DNA of 64,000 nucleotides, taken from Mycolicibacterium iranicum (GTDB lineage: Bacteria; Actinomycetota; Actinomycetes; Mycobacteriales; Mycobacteriaceae). The stretch is taken from contig NZ_LWCS01000030.1 in assembly GCF_001650495.1 (NCBI RefSeq), positions 19,001 through 83,000 on the forward strand, given 5' to 3'. A program made the translations under genes and the position numbers. Positions 15,414 through 24,329 of the stretch are shown piece after piece. Each line of letters starts with the position of its first letter. Positions within the stretch are counted from its first letter, which is position 1. The notes beneath the pieces were generated by a model. It did not search any database. It was not told the DNA's origin and saw only the letters and a program-made list of their open reading frames with translations.

Positions 15414-16778
15414 ATGAACTCGCTCACTACCCCCTCGGCGGCCCGCCTACCGGAGGCGACCAGGCTCCCCGGCCCGGTTTTGCTCGCCGGCTGGATCTAT
15501 TTCCGCAGACGTCTTCTGACCGGACTTCAGTGCCGCCACGGGTCGACCTTCACCATGAAGATGGCGCCCTACGGGCGCTGCGTCGTGTTGACCACCGCCG
15601 ATCTGACCAAGGAACTCTTCACCGCCAGTACTGAGATCGCCGGTAACGGGGTCCCCAACCTCGGCAACGTCCTCGGGCCCGGGTCGACGTTCGCACTGGA
15701 GGGCGAAGCGCACCGACGCCGACGCAAGCTCCTGGTACCGCCCTTCCACGGCAGACAGATGAGGGCCCACGAGCAGCTCATGATCGAGGAGACCCGCCGC
15801 GAGGCCACGACGTGGCGGATGGGCGAGGAGATGGAGTCCGCCGAGCCATTCATGCGCTTGACGCTCAACATCATCCTGCGCGCCGTCCTCGGCGCCGAAG
15901 GCGCACACCTGGAGCAGTTGCGACGCATCATGCCGCCGATGGTGGAACTCGGAGCCAAGCTGACCGCCTCACCGTTCGCCGACCCCGACCGCAGATGGGG
16001 GGCTTGGGCACGATTCCGCTCGATGCGTGCCGAGTATGACGCAGTGGTGCTCGACCTCATCGCGGCCACGCGCGCCGATCCGACGCTGTCCGAACGCGAC
16101 GACGTCCTGGCCATGCTGGTGCAGAGCACCTACGAGGACGGCGAAGCGATGACCGACACCGAGATCGCCGATGAGCTTTTCACCCTGCTCGGCGCAGGGC
16201 ACGAGACCACGGCCAACACACTTGCCTGGGCCGTCGAACGCCTGCGACGCCATCCTGCGCTCCTCGACCGACTCGTCGAGGAGATCGATCGAGGTGGAAC
16301 CGAGCTGTTGGCAGCCACGGTGCTCGAGGTCCAGCGCACCCGGCCGGTTGTTACCGAGGTCGCGCGGATGATCGCCGGGGAGCCCCTGCAACTGGGCCAG
16401 TGGGTGATCCCGCCGGGCTACCAGATTGTGGTCGCGCTCGACCAGGTACAGCTCGACGAGAACGTTTTCCCTGACCCCATGACGTTCCACCCCGACCGGT
16501 TCATTGGCGCCAAACCCGGTATGTACTCCTGGATTCCGTTTGGTGGTGGCACCCGCCGGTGCATCGGTGCCGCCTTCGCCGACATGGAGATGAACGTCGT
16601 GTTGCGCACCTTGCTGCAGGACTATGAGCTGTCCCCCACGACAGCCCCGGACGAGAAGTGGCGCTCCCGGGGTGTGGCCTGGACCCCGGGCGACGGTGGC
16701 CGGGCCGTCTGGCATCGCCGCACTGTGCCGCAGGTCGTCGGCAGGGTCGACGCCGCGGTCGGCGAGGTCGTGGCGTGA
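15414..16778 (+). CDS. Cytochrome P450 (mycobacterial CYP138-like)
   Basis: 454 residues from the ATG at 15414 (GGGAGAGAAG just upstream). The oxygen-binding motif GAGHETT is near residue 262, an ExxR-type motif in EVQRTRP and the heme loop FGGGTRRCIG (ligand Cys near 382). Class I bacterial P450s need separate ferredoxin and reductase, and none is encoded nearby. The sequence style is that of CYP138-like mycobacterial enzymes, thought to act on fatty acids or sterol-like molecules. Its stop overlaps the start of the hydrolase (TGATG), forming an operon. Confidence 0.9.
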   Translation: MNSLTTPSAARLPEATRLPGPVLLAGWIYFRRRLLTGLQCRHGSTFTMKMAPYGRCVVLTTADLTKELFTASTEIAGNGVPNLGNVLGPGSTFALEGEAHRRRRKLLVPPFHGRQMRAHEQLMIEETRREATTWRMGEEMESAEPFMRLTLNIILRAVLGAEGAHLEQLRRIMPPMVELGAKLTASPFADPDRRWGAWARFRSMRAEYDAVVLDLIAATRADPTLSERDDVLAMLVQSTYEDGEAMTDTEIADELFTLLGAGHETTANTLAWAVERLRRHPALLDRLVEEIDRGGTELLAATVLEVQRTRPVVTEVARMIAGEPLQLGQWVIPPGYQIVVALDQVQLDENVFPDPMTFHPDRFIGAKPGMYSWIPFGGGTRRCIGAAFADMEMNVVLRTLLQDYELSPTTAPDEKWRSRGVAWTPGDGGRAVWHRRTVPQVVGRVDAAVGEVVA

Positions 16779-17764
16779 TGACCGACCCCCGTGAGGAGTT
16801 CGCCGATGTCGGCCAAGGGATCACGTTGTGCTTCGAGCAGATCGGTGACGCCGATGCGACGCCACTGCTGCTCGTCGCCGGACTGGGCCAGCAACTGCTG
16901 TCCTGGCCGTTACCGCTGTGCGAGGCACTGGCCGGGCGCGGTTTTCGGGTGATTCGCTTCGATAACCGCGACAGCGGCCGGTCGACTCACGCGAGCGCGA
17001 AGCCCCCCGGGCTGCTGGCCATGCTCACCGGTCGCTACCCCAGCGATACCTATGGTCTCCACCACCTGGCCCGCGACACCGTAGGGCTGCTGGACGCGCT
17101 GGCGATTGAACGGGCCCATGTCTTCGGCGCGTCGATGGGCGGCATGATCGCGCAGGTCGTTGCCAGCCGGTGGCCGCAGCGAGTGGCCAGCCTGACCTCC
17201 ATGTTCTCCACCACCGGTGCGCCGCGCATCGGACGGCCCGCCTGGTCGACCTGGTTGAGGATGCTCGCCTCGCCACCGTCCTCGGCCCACGAGGCCGCCG
17301 ACGCCGATGTCGCGACGTACGCTCACATCGGCTCCGTTGGCTTCCCGCAGGACGAAGCCTGGATACGCGACCACGCCGCTGCGGCCTGGCGCCGCGACCC
17401 GAGCCCCGACGGAGCCTCCCGGCAGCTTGCGGCGATACTGGCCACCGGCGACCGCACTGCCGAACTCGCTCGCATAATCGCGCCGACACTGGTGATCCAC
17501 GGAGACCGCGACCGGATGGTCGCCACATCGGGCGGCCGGGCCACCCACCGGGCCATCGGGCATTCGCGACTGTGGGTCGTACCCGGACTGGGCCACGACT
17601 ACCCTCCTGCGTTCTGGCCGCAGCTCGTTGACGCCGTCGCCGACCAGGCGGGCACCACCGACCTGCCGCCGCAAGTGCGCGGCGATGTCCAGGCTGCGGC
17701 CGCCCCAGGCACCTTCAGCTCGACCATCCAGAAACGGAGAAGCGGTGCACCATCAGAGGCCTGA
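16778..17764 (+). CDS. Alpha/beta hydrolase
   Basis: 328 residues starting at the ATG overlapping the P450 stop. GLGQQLLSWP (oxyanion HG-x equivalent), the nucleophile elbow GASMGG, D in VIHGDRDRMV and H in VPGLGHDYP give a complete Ser-Asp-His triad. Residues DNRDSGRST are characteristic of the LipG/3-oxoadipate-enol-lactonase-like group. No signal peptide, so cytosolic. Coupled to the P450 and followed by an acyl-CoA ligase, it probably cleaves an ester or lactone intermediate. The last 40 residues are low in conservation. Confidence 0.88.
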   Translation: MTDPREEFADVGQGITLCFEQIGDADATPLLLVAGLGQQLLSWPLPLCEALAGRGFRVIRFDNRDSGRSTHASAKPPGLLAMLTGRYPSDTYGLHHLARDTVGLLDALAIERAHVFGASMGGMIAQVVASRWPQRVASLTSMFSTTGAPRIGRPAWSTWLRMLASPPSSAHEAADADVATYAHIGSVGFPQDEAWIRDHAAAAWRRDPSPDGASRQLAAILATGDRTAELARIIAPTLVIHGDRDRMVATSGGRATHRAIGHSRLWVVPGLGHDYPPAFWPQLVDAVADQAGTTDLPPQVRGDVQAAAAPGTFSSTIQKRRSGAPSEA

Positions 17765-17769
17765 TCCGC

Positions 17770-17880
17770 TCGCCGCCACACTGCGGTCATCACCGGCGCG
17801 GCTTCGGGCATAGGGCGGACGATCGAGCAGCGGCTTGCTCGATACGGCTGCCGCCCGATAGGACGTGCGGCGAATCGCTC
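17770..17880 (+). pseudogene. Fragment of an SDR gene
   Basis: The plus strand reads HTAVITGAASGIGRTIEQRL, an SDR cofactor-binding motif, then ARYGCRP and a stop at 17880 after about 35 codons. No Y-x-x-x-K part follows. It looks like the remaining N-terminus of a deleted SDR gene. Confidence 0.5.
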
Positions 17881-18029
17881 GGAGCTTCCCCGGGCCACTC
17901 GATAAGATCTCGCACGGCAGGCCGATGTTCCACGCCCCGAGAGCTTGGTCTGTAGGGCGACATTCCAAGCAGTCGGCGGGCGAGATGGTCCGCCACGGCC
18001 ACTCCCCCTTGATCCGACCGAGCGGCCGC

Positions 18030-18218
18030 ATGAGCCAGGACAGCAAGTTCCTCTGCCTGATGTACCCGAGTCCCTTTGTTGGTTGGGCCTGGATCTGCGG
18101 CGACGGCAGTGACTCGAACCCTGATCGGGAGGAGGTGGCGAAGCTGATCGACAGGTCATACCGGTTGTGGCCACCAAGAGAATTCATCGCCCAACTCGAG
18201 ACCCAAGGAGCGTCGTGA
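18030..18218 (+). CDS. Small protein resembling the C-terminus of MmcQ/YjbR-type proteins
   Basis: 62 residues from the ATG at 18030, ending in a TGA that overlaps the GTG start of the acyl-CoA ligase (GTGA). The ending EEVAKLIDRSYRL with IAQLE resembles the last helix pair of MmcQ/YjbR-family proteins (D-x-S-Y-x-L-V-A-P-K-x-L-x-A-x-L), but the N-terminal half is missing. It may be the other side of the deletion that removed most of the preceding SDR gene. It may still be translated as a leader for the ligase. Confidence 0.3.
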   Translation: MSQDSKFLCLMYPSPFVGWAWICGDGSDSNPDREEVAKLIDRSYRLWPPREFIAQLETQGAS

Positions 18219-19822
18219 CATTTGCCAGCCCATACCCTGAGGTCGAGATTCCGGACACCGGTGTCTACGACTACCTGTTCGGCGAATTATCAGACGCCGA
18301 TGCCAATCGAGTGGCGCTGGTGGACGCCCCGACGGGCACCGAGCTGACCTACCGGGGTCTGATCACCCGGATCGACGCCTTCGCCGCGGGTCTGGCGGAC
18401 CGCGGAATCGGTGTCGGCGACGTCGTGGGCCTGCTCTCCCCCAACAGCTCGGGCTTCGCAGTCGCGTTCCACGGCATCCTGCGCGCCGGGGCGACGGCCA
18501 CCACCATCAACGCGCTGTTCACCGCCAAGGACATTGCCACGCAGTTGACCGACGCGCACGCCACGATGCTCATCACCGTCTCCGCACTGCTGCCCCAGGC
18601 CGCCGAAGGCGCTGCGCACGCCGGCCTGTCCCCCAGCGAGGTAGTAGTGCTCGACGGCGCCGGCGAAGCCGCTGCGGCCAAGCATCTAAGTGTCGATGAT
18701 CTGCTGGCCTGCGGCGCCGACGCCCCCATGGTCTCGTTCGACGCCGCGACACATCTGGCGGCCCTGCCCTACAGTTCCGGGACAACGGGCAATCCCAAGG
18801 GCGTCATGCTCACCCATCGCAACCTCGTGGCCAACGTCGCACAGTTCAGTTCCATCCAGGGGATCACCGCCGATGACGTGATCATCGCCGTGCTCCCGTT
18901 CTTCCACATCTACGGGATGACAGTTCTGCTCAACGCCGCGTTGCGCGCCCGGGCCCGGCTGGTCATCATGCCGTCCTTCGATCTGCAGAAGTTCCTGACC
19001 AACATCGAGAACCACCGATGCACCGTTGGCTACATCGCCCCGCCGGTCGCGGTCGCGTTGGCCAAGCACCCAGTCATCGACCAGTTCGATCTGTCGTCAC
19101 TGAAGGTCGTCATGTCGGGCGCCGCACCCCTGGACGAGGATCTGGGCCATGCCGTCGCCAAGCGGATCAGCTGCCGGGTTGTGCAGGGCTACGGGATGAG
19201 TGAACTCTCCCCGGTGAGCCACTGCATGCCCTTCGACGGTGGTGAGCAAAGCGTCGGGGTGACCCCGCCCCTGAGCTCAGTGGGCTGGACCGTGCCGAAT
19301 GCCGTCAGCAAGATCATCAACCCGGAAACCGGCGCCGAAATCGGCATTCCGGAGTCGGGTCGTAGCGAGGCCGGCGAATTGTGGTTCTCCGGCCCCAATG
19401 TGATGGCCGGCTATCTGGGCAACGACAAGGCGACTTCCGAGACCATCGACGGCGACGGGTTCCTGCACACCGGCGACATGGCGTGTGTGGACTCCACTGG
19501 TTGCGTGTACATCGTCGACCGGCTCAAGGAACTGATCAAGTACAAGGGGTATCAGGTGCCGCCCGCCGAACTCGAGGCCCTGCTGCTGACCCATCCCGGC
19601 ATCGCCGATGCCGCCGTCATCGGTGTCACCGATGCTGACGGTGAGGAGATCCCGAAAGCGTTTGTCGTCAAGCAGTCCGGCGCCACCGTCGACGAAGAAC
19701 AGGTCATGGCGTTCGTGGCCGACAACGTCGCGCCGTACAAGAAGGTGCGCCGGGTGGAGTTCATCGACGCCATACCGAAGTCGGCGTCCGGGAAAATACT
19801 GCGCAAGGACCTGCGGGGCTAG
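18215..19822 (+). CDS. Acyl-CoA synthetase / 4-coumarate-CoA-ligase-like AMP-binding enzyme
   Basis: 535 residues from a GTG at 18215 with AAGGAG four bases upstream. The AMP-binding motif YSSGTTGNPKG, the A5 motif GYGMSE, A7 TGDMACVD and the C-terminal KELIKYKGYQVPPAELE plus P-K-S-A-S-G-K with its catalytic lysine are all present, so the enzyme should be active. It activates a carboxylic acid to acyl-AMP and then acyl-CoA in the cytosol. The family includes mycobacterial FadD and plant-type 4CL enzymes; chain length or aromatic preference cannot be assigned. Confidence 0.9.
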   Translation: MTFASPYPEVEIPDTGVYDYLFGELSDADANRVALVDAPTGTELTYRGLITRIDAFAAGLADRGIGVGDVVGLLSPNSSGFAVAFHGILRAGATATTINALFTAKDIATQLTDAHATMLITVSALLPQAAEGAAHAGLSPSEVVVLDGAGEAAAAKHLSVDDLLACGADAPMVSFDAATHLAALPYSSGTTGNPKGVMLTHRNLVANVAQFSSIQGITADDVIIAVLPFFHIYGMTVLLNAALRARARLVIMPSFDLQKFLTNIENHRCTVGYIAPPVAVALAKHPVIDQFDLSSLKVVMSGAAPLDEDLGHAVAKRISCRVVQGYGMSELSPVSHCMPFDGGEQSVGVTPPLSSVGWTVPNAVSKIINPETGAEIGIPESGRSEAGELWFSGPNVMAGYLGNDKATSETIDGDGFLHTGDMACVDSTGCVYIVDRLKELIKYKGYQVPPAELEALLLTHPGIADAAVIGVTDADGEEIPKAFVVKQSGATVDEEQVMAFVADNVAPYKKVRRVEFIDAIPKSASGKILRKDLRG

Positions 19823-19874
19823 CTGCGGCGACCCTCGGTCTGATCACCGCGCCCACGATGACGATTGCACTGAG

Positions 19875-19916
19875 GCGAGTCTGCGCCGCCGAGCGGCGGC
19901 CCAGACTCGCTACAAT
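19875..19916 (+). promoter_or_regulatory. Hairpin/operator overlapping a leaderless promoter of the tetR gene
   Basis: GCGAGTCTG (19875-19883) and CAGACTCGC (19902-19910) form a 9-bp dyad with further inner pairing GCCGCC/GGCGGC. TACAAT at 19911-19916 is a good -10 and lies 7 bp before the ATG, implying a leaderless transcript. The dyad covers the -35 region, so it may be an autoregulatory operator; alternatively it ends the ligase transcript (no T-run follows). Confidence 0.5.
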
Positions 19917-19922
19917 CCGTCC

Positions 19923-20579
19923 ATGGCTGGCGTCGTAGGGAAAAGGCGCGCAGCGATGAGTCATTCCGCTCCTCTGCCGGGCTCAGTCCCCGTCGTCGAC
20001 GCGCACGAGCGCCTAATCCGAGCCCTGGCGCAGTCCATCGAAGTCAAGGGCTACCGCAAGACCGCTGTTACCGACGTGGTCAGCCTGGCCAAGGCATCTC
20101 GTCGGACCTTCTACCGTGTCTTCGGGACCAAAGACGACGCCCTCTTGGCGCTGATGAAGGATGTCAACGCCAGTCTGATCGCGGATCTGCGTGCGGCGGT
20201 AGACCCGCGACTGTCGTGGAAGTCGCAGGTGGACAAGGCGATCCGCGTCTATTTCGCTCATGTCGAACGGTGGCCGGCGGTCCACCTGTGCTCCATTCGC
20301 GAACTCCCCTACCTGGGAGAGATCGCCGAGCCGGTGATCCGCCAGAGCAACGACGCCTTCGCCTCCCTCATCACCACCATGACCGACAACGAGCAGTTTC
20401 GGCGCGCCGGAATCGAACCCGCCACCCGGCTGCACGCGATGATGGTCCAAGGCGCGCTGAATGAACTCGTCGCCGACATCCTGCAGTCATCCGGCCGGAT
20501 CGCCGACGGAGTGGATCTGGCGATAGCCAGCACGGCGGCACTGCTGTCACTTGACGTCGACACGCCGCAACCGACCTGA
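19923..20579 (+). CDS. TetR-family transcriptional regulator
   Basis: 218 residues. HTH at about residues 28-72 (RLIRALAQSIEVKGYRKTAVTDVVSLAKASRRTFYRVFGTKDDAL). It lies between the ligase gene and the convergent SMR pump genes, in the middle of the cluster bounded by the shared GGGTACT/AGTACCC operators, which makes it the likely regulator of both flanking operons. A second ATG at 19956 is an alternative start. Confidence 0.88.
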   Translation: MAGVVGKRRAAMSHSAPLPGSVPVVDAHERLIRALAQSIEVKGYRKTAVTDVVSLAKASRRTFYRVFGTKDDALLALMKDVNASLIADLRAAVDPRLSWKSQVDKAIRVYFAHVERWPAVHLCSIRELPYLGEIAEPVIRQSNDAFASLITTMTDNEQFRRAGIEPATRLHAMMVQGALNELVADILQSSGRIADGVDLAIASTAALLSLDVDTPQPT

Positions 20580-20599
20580 GACTCACACGGTCAGATGCG

Positions 20600-20917
20600 T
20601 CAGTGCCCCGCCTCCACGAGCCACACCCCCACAACGATCACCAAGATGCCGCATGCCATGGTCCGCGTCAGCGGCTCTCGCAGGAACAGCCGTGCGAAGA
20701 TCGCTGTTAGCGCCACTCCGCACGCCGCCCACACGCCATAGGCGATCCCGATTGGCAGGCCGAGCGACAGGCTACGGGCCAGGCAGGAAAAGGCGATCAC
20801 GTAACCGAGGATCACGACCAAGTACCACGACGGACGGCCGCGGTCCACGGCGATTTTGAGGCACAGAGTCGCGCTCACCTCGCTGAGGATCGCGAATCCT
20901 AGAATCCACCACTGCAT
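20600..20917 (-). CDS. Small multidrug resistance (SMR) transporter subunit
   Basis: 105 residues, four predicted transmembrane helices and the essential membrane glutamate E13 in the first helix (LSEVSATLCLK). Later segments SLGLPIGIAYGVWAACGVALTA and EPLTRTMACGILVIVVGVWLVE are typical EmrE/SugE-family signatures. Its ATG overlaps the stop of the preceding SMR gene, so the two probably form a heterodimeric proton-coupled efflux pump for cationic or lipophilic compounds. Confidence 0.9.
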   Translation of the reverse strand: MQWWILGFAILSEVSATLCLKIAVDRGRPSWYLVVILGYVIAFSCLARSLSLGLPIGIAYGVWAACGVALTAIFARLFLREPLTRTMACGILVIVVGVWLVEAGH

Positions 20918-21342
20918 CAGAGCTCCTGGCCGATCCGCCGGTGACCAGCCTGCGCGCCCCACTCGACCAGAACGACCCCCACGACGATCAGGGCAATGCC
21001 GCCCACCGACGTGCCGGAGAGTGTGTGGCCGAACAGCAGGGCGGCGCACAGGGCGGTCAGGGCGACGCCGCTGGCTGCCCAAATGCCGTACGCCACCCCG
21101 ACCGCCGTGCCCGACTTCAGAATGCGCACCAGAAGTGCAAACCCGACGCCATACCCGAGGACGACCACCAGATACCACCAGGGGTGTTCCACTGCTGCCT
21201 GCATAGCCAGCGACGCCCCCACCTCGGCGGTAATCGCGCAGCTCAGCAAACCCAGAGGAGTTGTCCCCGCCCGCGCCCCCGTGGCCCGGCGCAAACGCCG
21301 GGCACCGGGGTTTCCCGGGTATCGCACCCCATCTTCATTCAT
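20917..21342 (-). CDS. Small multidrug resistance (SMR) transporter subunit, partner
   Basis: 141 residues: a 30-residue Arg-rich cytoplasmic extension, then four helices with the conserved glutamate E40 in SCAITAEVGASLAM, and GTAVGVAYGIWAASGVALTAL. The extension is unusual for SMR proteins and may set orientation in the membrane, as in paired SMR systems of opposite topology. The first gene of the pair, it starts 39 bp from the 28-bp palindrome that also faces the divergent SDR operon. Confidence 0.88.
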   Translation of the reverse strand: MNEDGVRYPGNPGARRLRRATGARAGTTPLGLLSCAITAEVGASLAMQAAVEHPWWYLVVVLGYGVGFALLVRILKSGTAVGVAYGIWAASGVALTALCAALLFGHTLSGTSVGGIALIVVGVVLVEWGAQAGHRRIGQEL

Positions 21343-21380
21343 CAACAAGCCTCTCCGTCCCCGAACAACGTCGCTTGACG

Positions 21381-21427
21381 CCCATGGGTACTCTAGAGTA
21401 CCCATGGGGTAGGTACTCCGTAGTACC
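21381..21427. promoter_or_regulatory. Double operator between the SMR and SDR/monooxygenase operons
   Basis: A perfect 28-bp palindrome (21381-21408) is centred on GGGTACTCTAGAGTACCC. It is followed by GGTACT-CCGT-AGTACC at 21412-21427. Both repeat the arms and 4-bp spacer of the site at 15374, pointing to one dimeric repressor acting on divergent promoters. Confidence 0.75.
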
Positions 21428-21513
21428 GACGATCGACTGGGGTCACGCGCCTCGCACGAGCGGAAAAGCGACACGTCACCGCGGCCCGCGTCCGCATCTG
21501 GAGAGGAACACCG

Positions 21514-22383
21514 ATGTTCAATCGCAGAACGACACTGACCGGCAGGACCGTGGTCATCACCGGCGCCGGCTCCGGCATCGGCCGGGCGCTGGCGCACCGG
21601 CTCTCGACAGCGGGATGTCCCGTCGCAATCGCCGACGTCGACGAGGTCGGCCTCAAGGAGACCTTGTCGATGCTCTCTGGCGCGTGCCTGACCCACGTGG
21701 TGGACGTACGCGACGCCGCGGCGGTGGGTGAGTTCGCCGCGCAGGTGGCATCGTGGGCGCCCGCGCCGATCGGAGCGGTCTTCAACAACGCCGGCGTCGC
21801 CCTGAGCGCGAGCATCCGCAACGGTGTCAGCGACGACGAGGACTGGCTGCACGAGATCAACTACCGAGGCGTTGTGAACGGCACGCGCGCCTTCCTGCCA
21901 CAGTTGCTAGGTCAGTCCGCCGGCGCGATCGTCAACACCTCCAGCGTCTACGGTCTCATCGGAGTCGGCAACGAGAGCGCCTACTGCGCCTCGAAGTTCG
22001 CCGTGCGTGGATTCACGGAGTCACTGCGTCACGAGTTGCGCGGCACGGGCGTCCGGGCGGTCACCATCCACCCCGGTGGGGTCAAAACCAACATCGCCCG
22101 CAACGGCCGTCTCCGTGAGGACACGGAAGGGTGGGGACGAACACCGGATGACATCGCCGAAGAGTTCGAAGCGCTTGCGATGACGACGCCGGAGGCGGCG
22201 GCGGACATCATCGTCGAAGGGGTCGAGCGAGGACAGTCGCGGATCCTCGTCGGCATCGACGCCAAGGTCATCGACGCGCTGGTCCGGCTGGCACCGACCC
22301 GCTACCCCATCGGCATTGCCGCGGTGCAAGCGGCTCTCAGCTCGCGTGCGGCGAAGCGGCTGGGCACGGTGATGGCCCGATGA
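21514..22383 (+). CDS. Short-chain dehydrogenase (mymA-operon SadH-like)
   Basis: 289 residues. TGAGSGIG at 16-23, NNAG, catalytic S in NTSSVYG, and Y and K in SAYCASK near residue 157-161. The C-terminal extension of about 40 residues (RILVGIDAKVIDALVRLAPTRYP) is that of the SDR found beside the MymA monooxygenase in M. tuberculosis. Cytosolic NAD(P)-dependent alcohol/ketone oxidoreductase; it overlaps the monooxygenase gene by 4 bp (ATGA), so the two likely process one substrate. Confidence 0.9.
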   Translation: MFNRRTTLTGRTVVITGAGSGIGRALAHRLSTAGCPVAIADVDEVGLKETLSMLSGACLTHVVDVRDAAAVGEFAAQVASWAPAPIGAVFNNAGVALSASIRNGVSDDEDWLHEINYRGVVNGTRAFLPQLLGQSAGAIVNTSSVYGLIGVGNESAYCASKFAVRGFTESLRHELRGTGVRAVTIHPGGVKTNIARNGRLREDTEGWGRTPDDIAEEFEALAMTTPEAAADIIVEGVERGQSRILVGIDAKVIDALVRLAPTRYPIGIAAVQAALSSRAAKRLGTVMAR

Positions 22384-23921
22384 GCACCGCGGAGCGACTC
22401 GACATCTTGATTGTCGGTGCCGGCCTGTCAGGCATCGGCACCGCCCACCACCTGAAGTCTGCGCATCCGGATCGTAGCTTCGCCATTCTGGAATCACGCC
22501 CGCAGATCGGCGGTACGTGGGATCTGTTCCGGTATCCCGGCATCCGCTCGGACTCCGATATGCACACCCTGGGCTACCGGTTCCGGCCGTGGACCGCCGC
22601 CAAGTCCATCGCCGACGGCGCTTCCATTCTGGACTACATCAGATCCACGGCAACCGAGAGCGGCATCGACGCCCACATCCGGTTCGGGCACAGGGTCGTG
22701 GCCGCCGACTGGTCCGCAGCCACCTCGACCTGGCGGGTCAAGGTGATTGCGGGGGAAACCACCCGGTTCTTCGAGTGCTCATTCCTGGTCATGTGCTCGG
22801 GCTACTACTCCTACGATGCCGGCTACACCCCTGAACTGAAGGGCATCGATACCTTTGAGGGTCGGGTAGTCCATCCGCAGCAGTGGCCTGAGGACCTCGA
22901 TCACTCTGGCCGGGACATCGTGGTCATCGGCAGCGGCGCGACCGCCGTGACGCTGGTGCCCGCCCTCGCGAAGTCCGCGGCTCACGTGACGATGCTGCAA
23001 CGCTCGCCCACCTACATCATGTCCGTCCCCTCCCAGGACGTCATCGCCAACACCCTGCGTCGGCTCGTGGGTTCACAGTTGTCCTATCGGCTCACGCGAT
23101 GGAAGAACGTGGCCACGGCCTGGGCCGTGTATGAGTTGAGCCGCCGGTGCCCGAGCATCATCAAAGCAATGGTGCGCAAGAACGTCGCTGAACACTTGCC
23201 GGCAGCCGACGTCGATGCGCACTTCACCCCCAGCTACCAGCCGTGGGATCAGCGGCTGTGCGCGGCCCCAGACGGCGACCTGTTCCGATCGCTGAAGTCC
23301 GGACGGGCGTCAGTGGTGACCGACACCATCGACACCTTCACCGACGTAGGCATACGGCTGACGTCAGGCACAACACTGCGAGCCGACATCGTGGTCACCG
23401 CAACAGGACTGGACCTACTCTTCTTCGGCGGCATCGACCTCCGCGTCAACGGAAATCGGGTGAACGTAGCCGAGGCCTTCGCTTACAAGGGCATGATGCT
23501 CAGCGACGTCCCCAACTTCGTGTACACGCTGGGCTACACCAACTCCTCGTGGACCTTGAAGGCCGATCTGGTCAGCCAGTACCTGTGTCGGCTCATCGAT
23601 TTCATGGACAGCCACGGCTACACCAGCTGCGTGCCGCACCCCGATGACCTGACGATGCCGCGCCGGCCGCTGTTCGACTTCGAGGCCGGCTACGTCAAAC
23701 GGGCGCTCGACCGCATGCCCAGCAGCGGGCCCCGCGCACCATGGCGACAAGGCATGAACTACATCGAAGACGTCATCACGATGCGACACCGCGCCATCGA
23801 CGACGGAGTGCTGCAGTTCCACAGGACCGAACACGCGCAGCCCGGACAGGACCCGTCCACTGCGGAAAACCATCGCCCCGACCCCAGCCACTGCGAAACG
23901 GGGGGGTCACGTCGTTCGTGA
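22380..23921 (+). CDS. Flavin-dependent Baeyer-Villiger monooxygenase (MymA/EthA-like)
   Basis: 513 residues. FAD Rossmann motif GAGLSGIG at 13-20, then GGTWDLFRYPGIRSDSD, the fingerprint FEGRVVHPQQWP (FxGxxxHxxxWP, about residue 159) and a second, NADPH-binding GSGATA near 184. These features define type I BVMOs, which turn ketones into esters or lactones; the closest well-known relatives are mycobacterial MymA and EthA. The tail after about residue 485 is hydrophilic and unconserved. Coupled to the SDR, which could supply the ketone. Confidence 0.92.
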   Translation: MSTAERLDILIVGAGLSGIGTAHHLKSAHPDRSFAILESRPQIGGTWDLFRYPGIRSDSDMHTLGYRFRPWTAAKSIADGASILDYIRSTATESGIDAHIRFGHRVVAADWSAATSTWRVKVIAGETTRFFECSFLVMCSGYYSYDAGYTPELKGIDTFEGRVVHPQQWPEDLDHSGRDIVVIGSGATAVTLVPALAKSAAHVTMLQRSPTYIMSVPSQDVIANTLRRLVGSQLSYRLTRWKNVATAWAVYELSRRCPSIIKAMVRKNVAEHLPAADVDAHFTPSYQPWDQRLCAAPDGDLFRSLKSGRASVVTDTIDTFTDVGIRLTSGTTLRADIVVTATGLDLLFFGGIDLRVNGNRVNVAEAFAYKGMMLSDVPNFVYTLGYTNSSWTLKADLVSQYLCRLIDFMDSHGYTSCVPHPDDLTMPRRPLFDFEAGYVKRALDRMPSSGPRAPWRQGMNYIEDVITMRHRAIDDGVLQFHRTEHAQPGQDPSTAENHRPDPSHCETGGSRRS

Positions 23922-24329
23922 GTATTCGTCCAGGGATGAAATCCACAGCGAGACCCCGCAGCGGGGAGCAAGCCCCTTGAGCAGGCATCGCGCTGACACG
24001 TGGAAGAGGCCCGCTTGGGATGTCGCTGAGGACATGGAAAGCCCCGCCAGCATCCTCGACTGCCCGCCGCACCACGGCCTGAGGGCTGCAGCTGCTTCGA
24101 AGAACAGCGAGGTCATCGACACCATCGAGGCGCACAACGTCTGGTGCCCGTCGGCCTTCAATCCGCACGAGTTGGGGCATCAGTTGGGTGTGCGGGTCAT
24201 ACCGTCGACAGCCACAGCAGCGGGCGGGCGATGTCATCGACCGGGGTCATGCCATCGTGCCACTCGAAGCACCGCCGTCGTCCGGACCGCTTACTGCAAG
24301 GCTCCTTCCACATGTAAAGGCGAGCTGAA
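23922..24329. other. Intergenic region between the monooxygenase and sigma-factor genes
   Basis: About 410 bp without a supported gene. A short minus-strand stretch near 24215-24270 reads DGMTPVDDIARPLLWLSTV, which could be a remnant of a reductase C-terminus, but it has no start and is not called. The sigma-factor promoter should lie at the right end. Confidence 0.35.

Noticed and set aside
23922..24329. Hypothetical gene on the plus strand (118-residue frame)
   Set aside because: No ribosome-binding site, no motif, and base composition by codon position looks random.
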